Source: Sphingosinicella sp041916975 (GTDB taxonomy: Bacteria; Pseudomonadota; Alphaproteobacteria; Sphingomonadales; Sphingomonadaceae). From it: a DNA stretch of 64,000 nucleotides. The position numbers and the translations under genes are program-made. The stretch spans positions 4,030,001-4,094,000 of the forward strand of contig NZ_JAYRYK010000001.1 in NCBI RefSeq assembly GCF_041916975.1. The letters are read 5' to 3'. Position 1 is the first letter of the stretch; the number at the start of each line of letters is the position of its first letter. Below are positions 50,106 through 59,326 of this stretch, piece by piece. The notes under the pieces were generated by a model. That model was given only the letters and a program-made list of their open reading frames with translations. It was not told where the DNA came from and ran no database searches.

Positions 50106-50203
50106 AGAGCAAGCGGCGTGATTTCGGAATCACGCAGCTTGCTCTCTCTTTGTGGACGCATCGTCGTTCGCGCAAAATCGGTTCCCACTTTTGCGCACGA
50201 TGC
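50106..50203. repeat. Paired palindromic intergenic repeats downstream of parC
   Basis: Two hairpins lie in tandem. Hairpin 1 (50106-50145) has a stem of AGAGCAAGC and GCGTGATT paired with AATCACGC and GCTTGCTCT, loop TCGG, with one internal mismatch. Hairpin 2 (50158-50203) has GCATCGT and GCGCAAAA paired with TTTTGCGC and ACGATGC and ends directly beside the parC stop. The core ATCGGTTCCCACTTTTGCGC resembles intergenic palindromes known from other Alphaproteobacteria. Either may help terminate parC transcription. Confidence 0.7.
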
Positions 50204-52489
50204 TTAGTCGAAACGGTTATTGCGCGGGAAGCCCATTGGCGGCAGGCGGCCGACCTGCGCGCGTGAGCCGAGCCAGTTGGCAAGGTCCGTTTCGGTTCTG
50301 GTTCGGCCTTCCTTGCCGCCCATCGTCCACGAAAGCCCGTCCGCGAAGCGGAAGGGCAGGACATCCGAAAGCCCGCCATCGCGGTATTTCTGGAGCGCGA
50401 CGCCCTGACCGCGTGCCATCACAGGGATTTCGCCAATCGGCACGATGAGCAGCTTCCGGTTCTCGCCGATGAGCGCGAGGTGATCGTCTGTCGCCGCGAT
50501 GGGCCGTATGCTGTGCAGCCGCGCGCCCTTCTTGAACGTGACGACCTGCCGGCCCTTGCGGGTTTCGGCGAGCAGTTCCTCGTTCACCGCGATGAAGCCG
50601 CGGCCGTCGCTGGACGCGAGCAGGACGCGCATTTCGGGCCGCGCGGGGAGGACGGTGGCGATCGTCGCGTCGCCTTCGATATCGACGAGCAGCCGGAGCG
50701 GTTCGCCAAAACCGCGGCCGCCGGGGAGCTTGTCCGCGCCCACGGTGTAGAAACGACCGTTGTCGGCGGCGATGAGGATCTTGTCGGTGGTCTGCGCGTG
50801 GAAGGCGAAGGCGGGGCCGTCCCCCTCCTTGAACTTGAAAGCCTCGGGATCGCTGAGGTCGAGGTGGCCTTTCATGGCGCGCGCCCAGCCCTTCGCCGAG
50901 ACGACGACGGTGATCGGTTCCTTCTCGATCATCGCTTCCAGCGGGATTTCGCGCGTCGCCGAGGCTTCCTCGATCCGCGTGCGGCGTGCGCCGAGCACGG
51001 TTTCGAAGCCGTAGCGTTCGCGAAGCACGGCGAGATCGCGCTTCAGGCGCGTGCGCTGACGTGCCGGGCTGTCGATCAGCGCGACGAGGCCTTCGCGTTC
51101 CTTGGCGAGGTCGTCGCGTTCCTTGCGGATTTCCATTTCCTCAAGACGGCGGAGGCTCCTGAGGCGCATGTTGAGGATGGCTTCGGCCTGCCGGTCTGTG
51201 AGCTGGAACTCTTCCATCATCACGGCCTTCGGCTCATCCTCCGTGCGGATGATCTCGATGACACGATCCAGATTGAGATAGGCGATCAGATAGCCGCCGA
51301 GCAGCTCCAGCCGGTCGTCGATCTTCGCCAGCCGGTGGCGGGAGCGACGCAGCAGCACGCCGATCTGGTGGGTGAGCCACTGCGTGAGCACGTCTTTCAG
51401 GCTCATCACGCGCGGCGTGCGTTCGGCATCGAGCACGTTGAGGTTGAGCGAGAAGCGCGTTTCAAGCTCGGTGAGGCGGTAGAGGCTTTCCACCAGCACC
51501 TCGGGCTCGACGTTGCGGCTCTTGGGCACGATGACGATGCGGATCGCTTCGTCGCTTTCGTCGCGCACGTCTTCGAGGATGGGCAGCTTCTTGTCGGCGA
51601 TGAGCTGCGCGATCTGCTCGATCAGCTTGCCTTTCTGCACGCCGTAGGGAATTTCGGTGATGACGAGCTGCCACGTGCCGCCGGAGAGCTTTTCGGGCTC
51701 CACCACCCACTTGCCTGTCGCGGGGTCTTCATGCCCGGCAAAGCGCGCGCGCACGCGGAAGCTGCCGCGGCCGGTGGCGTAGGCCTCGCGGATGCTCGCC
51801 GGGCTGTCGACGATGAGCGCGCCCGTGGGGAAATCCGGGCCTTTCACGTGTTCGAGAAGCTGATCGAGTTCGGCGGCGGGCTGATCGATCAGGAGTACGG
51901 CGGCGTCGATGAGTTCGGCGGCGTTGTGCGGCGGAATCGAGGTCGCCATGCCGACGGCGATGCCGCTGGCACCGTTCGCGAGCAGGTTCGGGAACAGGCC
52001 GGGCATCACCTCCGGCTCTTCATCCTCGCCGTTGTATGTCGGGCGGAAGTCGGTGGCGTCCTCGTCGAGGCCCGCCATCAGATCGATGGCGACCTGCGTC
52101 AGCCGCGCCTCGGTGTAGCGGTAGGCGGCGGCGTTATCGCCGTCGATGTTGCCGAAATTGCCCTGGCCGTCGACAAGCGGGTAGCGCAGCGAAAAGCTCT
52201 GCGCGAGGCGGACCATCGCATCGTAGACGGCGACGTCGCCATGCGGATGGTATTTACCGATGACGTCGCCGACGACGCGCGCGCACTTCTTGTAACCCTG
52301 ACCCGGATCAAGCTTCAGAAGCCGCATCGCCCAGAGGAGGCGGCGGTGGACGGGCTTCAACCCGTCGCGCACATCCGGGAGCGAGCGCGCGGTGATCGTG
52401 GAGAGCGCATAGACCAGATAGCGATCGGCGAGCGCGTCACCGAACGGGGCTTCGATGATGTTCGATTCAGGGTCGAGAAGTTCGGTCAT
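50204..52489 (-). CDS. parC: DNA topoisomerase IV subunit A
   Basis: ParC is the DNA-cleaving subunit of topoisomerase IV, which decatenates sister chromosomes. The 761-residue length and lack of the GyrA box favour ParC over GyrA. The catalytic tyrosine is Y125 in AAYRYTEARL. The quinolone-determining region reads HPHGDVAVYD (81-90), so the serine usually found at this site is valine (V86). Adjacent RPVHRRLL-type and GDVIGKYHPHGD segments are canonical. It ends in hairpin repeats. Confidence 0.94.
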   Translation of the reverse strand: MTELLDPESNIIEAPFGDALADRYLVYALSTITARSLPDVRDGLKPVHRRLLWAMRLLKLDPGQGYKKCARVVGDVIGKYHPHGDVAVYDAMVRLAQSFSLRYPLVDGQGNFGNIDGDNAAAYRYTEARLTQVAIDLMAGLDEDATDFRPTYNGEDEEPEVMPGLFPNLLANGASGIAVGMATSIPPHNAAELIDAAVLLIDQPAAELDQLLEHVKGPDFPTGALIVDSPASIREAYATGRGSFRVRARFAGHEDPATGKWVVEPEKLSGGTWQLVITEIPYGVQKGKLIEQIAQLIADKKLPILEDVRDESDEAIRIVIVPKSRNVEPEVLVESLYRLTELETRFSLNLNVLDAERTPRVMSLKDVLTQWLTHQIGVLLRRSRHRLAKIDDRLELLGGYLIAYLNLDRVIEIIRTEDEPKAVMMEEFQLTDRQAEAILNMRLRSLRRLEEMEIRKERDDLAKEREGLVALIDSPARQRTRLKRDLAVLRERYGFETVLGARRTRIEEASATREIPLEAMIEKEPITVVVSAKGWARAMKGHLDLSDPEAFKFKEGDGPAFAFHAQTTDKILIAADNGRFYTVGADKLPGGRGFGEPLRLLVDIEGDATIATVLPARPEMRVLLASSDGRGFIAVNEELLAETRKGRQVVTFKKGARLHSIRPIAATDDHLALIGENRKLLIVPIGEIPVMARGQGVALQKYRDGGLSDVLPFRFADGLSWTMGGKEGRTRTETDLANWLGSRAQVGRLPPMGFPRNNRFD

Positions 52490-52532
52490 GGGAGGGCGAT
52501 AGCAGGCCGGACGGGGCGATGCGAGCCTTCCG

Positions 52533-53453
52533 TCAGGGGCGCTCGTAGTTGCCGAACGGATCGCTTGCCGCCTCGCGCGCGGCCTCCGCGAGAAGCCATT
52601 CGCGGAACGCCTTCACCTTGGGCCGCGCACTGGTGTGCGCGGGATAGACAAGCCAATAACTGCGGTGATCGAACACGGTTTCCCCGAAGGCGGGGACGAG
52701 CCGCCCGGCGGCGATATCCTGCGCCCAGAACAGCGGATTGAGCAGGCCGATGCCGTGCCCCGCCATGATCGCCTGCACCTCCATGATCTGGGAATCGAGC
52801 CGCAGGCCGGGGGCGGGGCGATCCTCGATATGCGCGGCATCAAAGCAGCCGCGCCAGATCGACCACCATTCGTCGCCTGCGCTGATGCGGGGCAGGCGGA
52901 GCACGTCGTCGACGCTCTCGATCGGCGGGTGCGCGGCGAGGAAGGCGGGGCTTGCGAAGGCGCGGAGCGCGTCGCGCATCACGAAATGCGAGGTGAGCCC
53001 CGGCCATTCGCCGTGCCCGACGCGCACCGCGACGTCGACATCCTCGCGCGCGAAATCGACGATATGGTTCTGGCTCTGCAGGCGCACGGCGAGCGACGGT
53101 CGCGTCACCTGAAACGCACCGAGCCGGGGCGCGAGCCAGTTCGACGCGAAGGAGACGGTGCAGGAGATGGTGAGAACGCTCTCCGTCTCCTGCCGCACGG
53201 CGCGGAACGCTTCCTCCATCGTGTCGAAGGCGCCCGAGAGCAGCGGGGCGATGCGCGCGCCGACATCGGTGAGCTTCACGCCGCCGCCGGTTCGGAAGAA
53301 GAGCTTATGACCGACGCGGTCTTCGAGCAGGCGGACCTGATAGCTGACTGCAGCCTGCGTCATGCCCAGTTCCTCGGCTGCGCGCGTAAAATGGCTGTGA
53401 CGTGCAGCGGCTTCGAAGGCGCGGACTGCGGCGAGGGGTGGGAGGTGGCGCAT
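52533..53453 (-). CDS. LysR-type transcriptional regulator (GcvA-like)
   Basis: This 306-residue regulator has an N-terminal winged HTH: LAAVRAFEAAARHSHFTRAA, then EELGMTQAAVSYQVRLLED. A periplasmic-binding-protein-like effector domain follows. The PPLAAVRAFEAAARH pattern is typical of the GcvA/AmpR branch. The start at 53453 gives the normal length; the longer frame is unsupported. It diverges from a small ORF at 53555, which is a candidate target. The effector is unknown. Confidence 0.9.
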   Translation of the reverse strand: MRHLPPLAAVRAFEAAARHSHFTRAAEELGMTQAAVSYQVRLLEDRVGHKLFFRTGGGVKLTDVGARIAPLLSGAFDTMEEAFRAVRQETESVLTISCTVSFASNWLAPRLGAFQVTRPSLAVRLQSQNHIVDFAREDVDVAVRVGHGEWPGLTSHFVMRDALRAFASPAFLAAHPPIESVDDVLRLPRISAGDEWWSIWRGCFDAAHIEDRPAPGLRLDSQIMEVQAIMAGHGIGLLNPLFWAQDIAAGRLVPAFGETVFDHRSYWLVYPAHTSARPKVKAFREWLLAEAAREAASDPFGNYERP

Positions 53454-53554
53454 TGGCCTATCATAAGTATGGCTTATGGATGGCGTCCATCGTTTTGTTG
53501 GCTTCGCCGGCAGCGCACGGGCACATTCCACGCATTGGAATACGGAGAATTGCC

Positions 53555-53713
53555 ATGCGTGATGAATTCGAGATGCGGCTGATGACCGAGCACCGCTCGG
53601 CCCTCTATGGCTTCGTGGAGGGCATTGTCGCTTCGGTAGTCGACACGATGTGCCATCTGCGCACGATCCAGTGGCGCGCGCCTTGGCGTGCGGAACAGCC
53701 GCGCTGCCGTTGA
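53555..53713 (+). CDS. Small ORF divergent from the LysR gene, function unknown
   Basis: This 52-residue frame starts at an ATG preceded by GGAGAA at good spacing. It encodes MRDEFEMRLMTEHRSALYGF and on to a basic tail (TIQWRAPWRAEQPRCR), with one hydrophobic amphipathic stretch YGFVEGIVASVVDT. It lies between the divergent LysR gene and convergent recO. No family was recognised. The ribosome binding site and position argue for expression; size and lack of homologue argue against. Confidence 0.4.
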   Translation: MRDEFEMRLMTEHRSALYGFVEGIVASVVDTMCHLRTIQWRAPWRAEQPRCR

Positions 53714-53717
53714 TGCG

Positions 53718-54443
53718 TTATCGTTTCAGCCGCGCTTCGATCCGGTCGCGCGCGGCGGTGAGGTTTGCCGCGCGGCGGGCGGTGAGGAGGTCGCGCTCGA
53801 TAAAATGGCGGGCGATGCGGAGGGCTTCGGCGACGTCGTCCGCATCGGCTGTGCCGCCGTTTGTGATGAACGCGGGCAGGCGGAACAGGCGGTCCGCATA
53901 GGGCGCGCCCGCACCGGCGCTCACCGCGCGGCCGGTTTTCGGGGAAACGAAGGCGAGGTCTTCCGTCTGCCCCGTGGCGGCGCACGTGGAGAGGTCGAGA
54001 CCGAAGCCCAGCTCCGCGAGCAGCAGCAGCTCGAAGCGCGCGAGCGCGGCGAGCGTGACGAGCGGATCGTCCTGAAGCTCGGCGAGGTCGAGCACGGATT
54101 CGAGCGTTTCGTGGACGCGCGGGTAGGGGTGGCCTTCGGGAAGCAGCGTCGCGGCGAGGCCCGCGAGCCACTCGACGAGCGCCAGCGCCAGCGGATCGAA
54201 GGCGAGTGCGGCGCGGGAGCGGACGATCTCCACGCCCGCGCGCGCAAGCTGCGTTTCGGTGCGCCCATCAAGGCGCAGGCGTACCCGTGTGCCGGGTGCG
54301 AGCGCCGGTCGCAGCCGCTGCGAACGCCCACCCGGCACATAGGCGGCGACGAGTCCCGCCTCCGCCGTGAGGAAGCGCACGACCGCGCCGTTCTCGCCGT
54401 GGGCAATGGCGGCGCAGACAAGGGCTTCGGCATCAAGGTGCAT
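53718..54443 (-). CDS. recO: DNA repair protein RecO
   Basis: RecO anneals ssDNA and helps RecR load RecA. The 241-residue protein has an N-terminal OB fold (MHLDAEALVCAAIAHGENGA, TAEAGLVAAYVPGG) and a helical C-terminal domain with ARFELLLLAELGFGLDLSTC. The zinc-finger cysteines of some RecO proteins are reduced to CAATG. The length is normal. It converges on the small ORF 5 bp away and diverges from the NAT gene. Confidence 0.93.
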   Translation of the reverse strand: MHLDAEALVCAAIAHGENGAVVRFLTAEAGLVAAYVPGGRSQRLRPALAPGTRVRLRLDGRTETQLARAGVEIVRSRAALAFDPLALALVEWLAGLAATLLPEGHPYPRVHETLESVLDLAELQDDPLVTLAALARFELLLLAELGFGLDLSTCAATGQTEDLAFVSPKTGRAVSAGAGAPYADRLFRLPAFITNGGTADADDVAEALRIARHFIERDLLTARRAANLTAARDRIEARLKR

Positions 54444-54501
54444 TGGCGGATCATCGCCGAGGCGCTAGACGCGCGTCAAACGGATATGCGGGGCCTGAAG
54501 C

Positions 54502-55323
54502 GTGCTGACCGAACTGACACCTGAACAGATGGACCGCTACTGCGCGCGTATCGGTGTGCCGCGCGAGGGCGCCCCCGATGTCGAGCGGCTTGCCGCCTTC
54601 CAGCGCGGGCATGTGCACGCGTTCACGTGGGAAGTGCTCGACGCGTTCATGGGCTGGCCGAACGCGATCGATCCGGCGGCGGCGTTCGACAAGATGATCG
54701 ACGGGCGGCGCGGCGGCTGGTGTTATGAGATGAACGGGCTTCTGGGGGCGGCGCTTTCCGCGGCGGGCTACCGGGTGACGCGTCTTTGCGGTGGCGTGAA
54801 CCGCGCCGCACTCGGCGACCTGGTGGTGGGCAACCACCTGACGCTGCGCGTGGACCTCGATCGGCCGTGGCTGGTGGACGGCGGCCTTGGCGATGCGCCC
54901 GCCCGCCCGATCCCGCTCGCGATCGGCGATCACAGCGAGGACTACCACGACTTCGGCATCGAGGCGGCGGACGACGGCTGGCTGCGTTTCCGCAACCAGC
55001 GCTTTGGCGCGGCGCCGAGCTTCGACTTCAAGGCGGATTATGCGGACGAGCCGCAGCTTGCCGCGCAGCAGGCATGGCTGATGGCGGATAAAGGCTCCCC
55101 GTTCCGGAACAATTTCGTGGTGATGCGCCATTTCGACGGCCGCATCGAATCGATCGTCAACCGCACGCGGCGTACGGTGACGGCGAGCGGCATGAGCACC
55201 GAAGCGATGACGAGCGCGGACGACCTCGCGGCGGCGCTCGGCGGTGTGTTCGGGCTGGATGTGCCGGACGTCGCGGCGGTGTGGGCGAAGGTGGAGGCGC
55301 TGCCGAAGGGCGAGTTCGAGTAG
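54502..55323 (+). CDS. nat: Arylamine N-acetyltransferase
   Basis: NAT transfers acetyl from acetyl-CoA to arylamines and hydrazines by a ping-pong mechanism. The 273-residue protein has the complete triad: C74 in RRGGWCYEMN, H112 in VVGNHLTLRV, and D126 in LVDGGLGDAP. The length matches the family. The start is GTG at 54502, with AAGC/GAAG purines upstream. It is a single gene, convergent with era downstream. Confidence 0.94.
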   Translation: MLTELTPEQMDRYCARIGVPREGAPDVERLAAFQRGHVHAFTWEVLDAFMGWPNAIDPAAAFDKMIDGRRGGWCYEMNGLLGAALSAAGYRVTRLCGGVNRAALGDLVVGNHLTLRVDLDRPWLVDGGLGDAPARPIPLAIGDHSEDYHDFGIEAADDGWLRFRNQRFGAAPSFDFKADYADEPQLAAQQAWLMADKGSPFRNNFVVMRHFDGRIESIVNRTRRTVTASGMSTEAMTSADDLAAALGGVFGLDVPDVAAVWAKVEALPKGEFE

Positions 55324-55336
55324 GGAGGCGGATGCC

Positions 55337-56236
55337 TCAATCCACCCAGCCGAGACCCATGTCGCGATAAGTTTCGCGGTCGTCGGCCCAGTCGGGCTTC
55401 ACTTTCACGTTCAGGAACAGGTGCACGCGCCGGTCGAGCAGGGTTTCCAGCTCGGCGCGGGCGGCGGAGCCGATGGCGCGGATGCGGATGCCGCCTTTGC
55501 CGAGCACGATGGCCTTCTGCGTATCGCGCTGGACGAGGATCTGCTGGTGGATCTTCACGGAGCCGTTCTTCTGCTCCTCCCACAGCTCGGTTTCCACGGT
55601 GGAGGCGTAGGGCAGTTCCTCGTGGAGCTGGCGGTAGAGCTGTTCGCGCGTGATCTCTGCAGCGAGGAGCCGCGTCGTGATGTTGGAGACCTGATCTTCC
55701 GGGAAGTGCCACGGGCCTTCGGGGAGCGCGGCGGCGAGCGTACGGCGGAGATCGTCGATGCCGTCGCCGGTGACGTTGGACACCATCAGCGTTTCGGCGA
55801 AATCGACACGGCGGTTCGCCTCGGCGGCGATGGGCAGCAGGCGCTCTTTCGCGGCGATATCGACCTTGGTGATGGCGAGCATCTTGGGCTCGGGCCGGTT
55901 CGCGAGCACTTCGAGGATCGCGTTCGTCTCTTCGGAGATCGCGCGTTTACCGTCGATGACAAGGAGCACGATGTCGGCGCCTGCGGTGCCTTCCCACGCG
56001 GCGTGCACCATCGCGCGATCAAGGCGGCGCTTGGGCTGAAAGATGCCGGGCGTGTCCACGAGGAGGATCTGCGTCTGCTCCTCGATCGCAAGGCCCATCA
56101 GGCGTGTGCGCGTCGTCTGCACCTTGGGGCTGACGATGGCGACCTTCTGGCCGACGAGCGCGTTCACGAGGCTGGACTTGCCCGCATTGGGGGCGCCCAC
56201 CACTGCAACGACGCCGCAACAGGTCTTCTCGCTCAT
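55337..56236 (-). CDS. era: GTPase Era
   Basis: Era assembles the 30S subunit and binds the 16S rRNA 3' end. The 299-residue protein has G1 GAPNAGKS (14-21), G3 DTPGIFQP, and G4 TKVD in LAITKVDIAAK. A C-terminal KH domain has VLGKGGIRIRAIG. It overlaps rnc by 4 bp and completes the lepB-rnc-era operon. The length is normal. Confidence 0.97.
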   Translation of the reverse strand: MSEKTCCGVVAVVGAPNAGKSSLVNALVGQKVAIVSPKVQTTRTRLMGLAIEEQTQILLVDTPGIFQPKRRLDRAMVHAAWEGTAGADIVLLVIDGKRAISEETNAILEVLANRPEPKMLAITKVDIAAKERLLPIAAEANRRVDFAETLMVSNVTGDGIDDLRRTLAAALPEGPWHFPEDQVSNITTRLLAAEITREQLYRQLHEELPYASTVETELWEEQKNGSVKIHQQILVQRDTQKAIVLGKGGIRIRAIGSAARAELETLLDRRVHLFLNVKVKPDWADDRETYRDMGLGWVD

Positions 56237-56895
56237 GCACCCGTCTCCCGCGAAAGCAGCGCGATCGCCGCCTGCTTTTCCGCTTCCTGTTTGCTGGAAC
56301 CTTCCGCCTCTGCCGGCGCATAGCCCCTGACGGTGACACGAACGCGGAAACTCGGCGCATGATCCGGGCCGGAACGGCCGACGACCTCATAAGCGGGAAT
56401 CGGGAGGTGTTTCGCCTGCGCCCATTCCTGCAGCGCGGACTTCGGATCGCGCGGTGCCGTGGCACGCCGATCGAGGTGCTCCGCCCATGTGGACCGGATG
56501 AAAGCCTCGGCGGCGGGGAGGCCGCCATCGACGTAAAGCGCGCCGATCAAGGCCTCGCAGATGTCGCCGAGCACGTTGTCCGAACGGTGCACGCCGGCCT
56601 GCCGCGCGGCGGTTTCCATGCGGATCATCGGCGGTACGCCGACGGCGCGCGCGACCTCGGCGCAGGTGCCCTTGTCGACGAGCGCGGCGAAGCGGCGGGC
56701 GAGTTCGCCCTCCGTCTCGTCGAAGCGCTGATAGAGCCACGCGGCGATGACGCAGCCGAGCACACGGTCGCCGAGGAATTCCAGCCGCTCGTAGTTGCGT
56801 TTGCGCCCGCCGCCGTGCGTGAGCGCGGTTTCAAGCAGCTTGGGATCGGCGAATTCGTGGCCGAGCGCTTCTCGTGCCCAACCGGCGCTTTCCAT
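56233..56895 (-). CDS. rnc: Ribonuclease III
   Basis: RNase III cleaves double-stranded RNA in rRNA processing. The 220-residue protein has the signature YERLEFLGDRVLGCVIA with catalytic acidic residues, a second acidic site in GDICEALIGALYVDGG, and a C-terminal dsRBD (KSALQEWAQAKHLPIPAYEVV). The ATG at 56895 shares one base with the lepB stop; the longer frame is lepB antisense-like. Overlaps on both sides give a coupled operon. Confidence 0.96.
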   Translation of the reverse strand: MESAGWAREALGHEFADPKLLETALTHGGGRKRNYERLEFLGDRVLGCVIAAWLYQRFDETEGELARRFAALVDKGTCAEVARAVGVPPMIRMETAARQAGVHRSDNVLGDICEALIGALYVDGGLPAAEAFIRSTWAEHLDRRATAPRDPKSALQEWAQAKHLPIPAYEVVGRSGPDHAPSFRVRVTVRGYAPAEAEGSSKQEAEKQAAIALLSRETGA

Positions 56896-57746
56896 CAGAA
56901 GAGCCGCCCGATGCGCTCCCAACGCGCGGCCGAGACCCACGTCCACGGCAGGAACCAGTTTGCCGAGCCGTCGGTCGAGAAGAACATGATCTCGGCGCGG
57001 CCGACGAGATTTTCCGCGGGCACGAAGCTGATGCCGCCCTCGGCGAAGCTGAAGCGGCTGTCGGAGCTGTTGTCGCGGTTGTCGCCCATCATGAAATAAT
57101 GGCCTTCGGGCACCACGAACGGCGCGGTGTCGTCGCCGGCGCTCATCGGGTCGCTGTCGAGCACGAAATAGGTGCGGCCGCCGGGCAGCGTTTCTTCGAA
57201 GCGCATATAGCGGCACATGCGCTCGCCGGTCTGGTCCACGAAGACCTCGCCCTTGAGGCAGGCCATGTTCGGGCTCTGCGGCACGACGAAATCGGCGACA
57301 CGGCGCTTGGGGACGGCATCGCCGTTCAGGTAAAGCGTGCCGCCGCGCATCTGGACGATGTCGCCCGGCAGGCCGATTACGCGCTTGATGAAGTCCGTGC
57401 GGTTGTCGCTCGGCGTCTTGAACACGGCGATATCGCCGCGCTCCGGCGCGCTGCCTGCGATGCGGCCTTCGAAGATCGGCGGGCCCATCGGGAACGAATA
57501 GCGGCTGTAGCCATAGGGCCATTTCGCGACGAACAGATAATCGCCGACGAGCAGGCGCGGCAGCATCGATTCGGACGGGATGTTAAAGGGTTCGTAGCCG
57601 AACGAGCGTAGGAACAGCGCGATCAGCACCGCGCCGACGATGGTTCTGAGGCCTTCCTTCATCGAGCCGAGCATCTGTTCACCGCGCGCCTGATGGACTG
57701 CGCGGGCGGCTTCGGTAGAAGGGTCTACGGTTTCGGGATCGCTCAC
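56895..57746 (-). CDS. lepB: Signal peptidase I
   Basis: LepB cleaves signal peptides from secreted proteins at the inner membrane. The 283-residue protein has a short cytosolic tail, one transmembrane helix (IVGAVLIALFLRSFG), the nucleophile S60 in IPSESMLP, and the general base K121 in DFIKRVIGLPGD. The GDNRDNSSDSR box is intact. It is first in the lepB-rnc-era operon, diverging from pgi across 53 bp. Confidence 0.96.
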   Translation of the reverse strand: MSDPETVDPSTEAARAVHQARGEQMLGSMKEGLRTIVGAVLIALFLRSFGYEPFNIPSESMLPRLLVGDYLFVAKWPYGYSRYSFPMGPPIFEGRIAGSAPERGDIAVFKTPSDNRTDFIKRVIGLPGDIVQMRGGTLYLNGDAVPKRRVADFVVPQSPNMACLKGEVFVDQTGERMCRYMRFEETLPGGRTYFVLDSDPMSAGDDTAPFVVPEGHYFMMGDNRDNSSDSRFSFAEGGISFVPAENLVGRAEIMFFSTDGSANWFLPWTWVSAARWERIGRLF

Positions 57747-57799
57747 AGGGCGGCACTATTGGCCCCGGTCCGGGGTGTCAAGCAAGGAGCGGGGGGCGG

Positions 57800-59326
57800 A
57801 TGGACGAGCGGAGCACGGCCTGGAGAGCGGTGGAGACGGCAAGCACCGGACTTCCCGCGCTAAGCGCGCTGTTCGCGGCGGAGCCGGACAGGGCGGGACG
57901 GCTCTCGGTGGACGTTGCCGGGCTCCATTTTGACCTTTCGAAGACGCATCTGTCGCAGGCCGTGGAGGCGGCGCTCGCAGGCTTGCTGTCGGCATCGGGC
58001 TTCGAATCGCGCCGCGCCGCGCTCTTCTCCGGCGCGGTCGTGAACCCGAGCGAGGCACGCGCGGCGACGCACGCGGCGGAGCGTGGCTCGGGCAGCGGGC
58101 CTGCGATTGCGGCAGCGGCGGAAGCGCGGCTCGTGATGCAGCGGCTGGTGGAACGCGTGCATCGCGGGGCGTTCGGCGAGATCCGGCATATTCTCCACAT
58201 TGGCATCGGCGGCTCGGCGCTCGGTCCGGCGCTGCTCGTCGATGCGCTCGGCGGCGCGGGTCTGCGTTATGACACGCACGTGATCTCCAACATCGACGGT
58301 GTCGCGCTGGAGCGTGCGATGCGCGTCTGCGACCCGGCACGGACGCTGGTGGTGGTCGTGTCGAAGACGTTCACGACCGTCGAGACCATGACCAACGCCG
58401 AAAGCGCGCGGGACTGGATCGGGAATGCGGCACGCTTCGTTGCCGTGACGGCCGCGCCGGAGAAAGCTGTGGCGTGGGGCGTGGCGCGGGAGAACGTGCT
58501 CGGCTTCGCGGAAAGCGTTGGTGGGCGCTACTCGCTATGGTCGGCGGTGGGTGTGACGGCGGCGCTTGGGCTCGGCTGGGCGGCGTTCGAGGCGCTGCTG
58601 GCGGGTGCGCAGGCGATGGATACGCATTTTGAAACTGCGCCCGTGGTGACGAATGCGCCGGTGCTCGCGGCGATGGTTGACGTGCTCTACGCGGCGTTCC
58701 TCGGCGCCGAGACGCGCGGCGTGTTCGCCTATGACGAGCGGTTGAGGCTGCTGCCGCCGTTCCTGCAGCAGCTCGAAATGGAGAGCAACGGCAAGCGTGT
58801 GGACCGTGAGGGCAGGGCGCTGACGCACCCGAGCGCGGCGATCACGTGGGGCGGCACGGGCACGGACGCGCAGCACGCGGTGTTCCAGCTTCTGCATCAG
58901 GGGACGCATGTGGTGCCGGCCGAATTCGTGATGGTGAAGACGCCGGGGCATGGGCTCGGCGCGGCGCACCACCGGCAGCTTCTGGCGAACGCGGTGGCGC
59001 AGGGCGCGGCGCTGATGCGGGGACGCACGACGGAGGAAGCGCTGGCGATGAGCGGCGGCGATATGGCGCTGGCGGCGGCGAAGACGTTTCAGGGCAACCG
59101 GCCTTCGAGCGCGATCGTGCTGGAAACGCTGGATCCGCACACACTTGGCGCGCTGATCGCGTTTTACGAGCACCGCACGTTCGCCGCGGCGGTACTGCTC
59201 GGCATCAATCCGTTCGACCAGTGGGGGGTGGAACTCGGCAAGGAGATGGCCCGCGCCGCCTTGGACGGCAGCGCGGGCGAAGGGTTCGATGCGTCGAGCC
59301 GGGCCTTGCTGGCGCGGCTGCTCTAG
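57800..59326 (+). CDS. pgi: Glucose-6-phosphate isomerase
   Basis: Pgi interconverts glucose-6-phosphate and fructose-6-phosphate. The 508-residue protein has the SIS-type phosphate site VSKTFTTVET, HIGIGGSALGPAL, the family signature SNGKRVDREG, and the catalytic-lysine region at the end (INPFDQWGVELGK). The length is normal for the bacterial form. It converges on metY with a 4-bp tail overlap. Confidence 0.96.
   Translation: MDERSTAWRAVETASTGLPALSALFAAEPDRAGRLSVDVAGLHFDLSKTHLSQAVEAALAGLLSASGFESRRAALFSGAVVNPSEARAATHAAERGSGSGPAIAAAAEARLVMQRLVERVHRGAFGEIRHILHIGIGGSALGPALLVDALGGAGLRYDTHVISNIDGVALERAMRVCDPARTLVVVVSKTFTTVETMTNAESARDWIGNAARFVAVTAAPEKAVAWGVARENVLGFAESVGGRYSLWSAVGVTAALGLGWAAFEALLAGAQAMDTHFETAPVVTNAPVLAAMVDVLYAAFLGAETRGVFAYDERLRLLPPFLQQLEMESNGKRVDREGRALTHPSAAITWGGTGTDAQHAVFQLLHQGTHVVPAEFVMVKTPGHGLGAAHHRQLLANAVAQGAALMRGRTTEEALAMSGGDMALAAAKTFQGNRPSSAIVLETLDPHTLGALIAFYEHRTFAAAVLLGINPFDQWGVELGKEMARAALDGSAGEGFDASSRALLARLL

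Noticed and set aside
49953..50203. Possible CRISPR or direct-repeat array near the hairpins
   Set aside because: The two hairpins differ from each other and are not spaced as repeats with spacers.
50480..52741. 753-codon plus-strand ORF across parC
   Set aside because: It is a shadow of parC. Product resembles no family and is rich in His, Arg and Glu.
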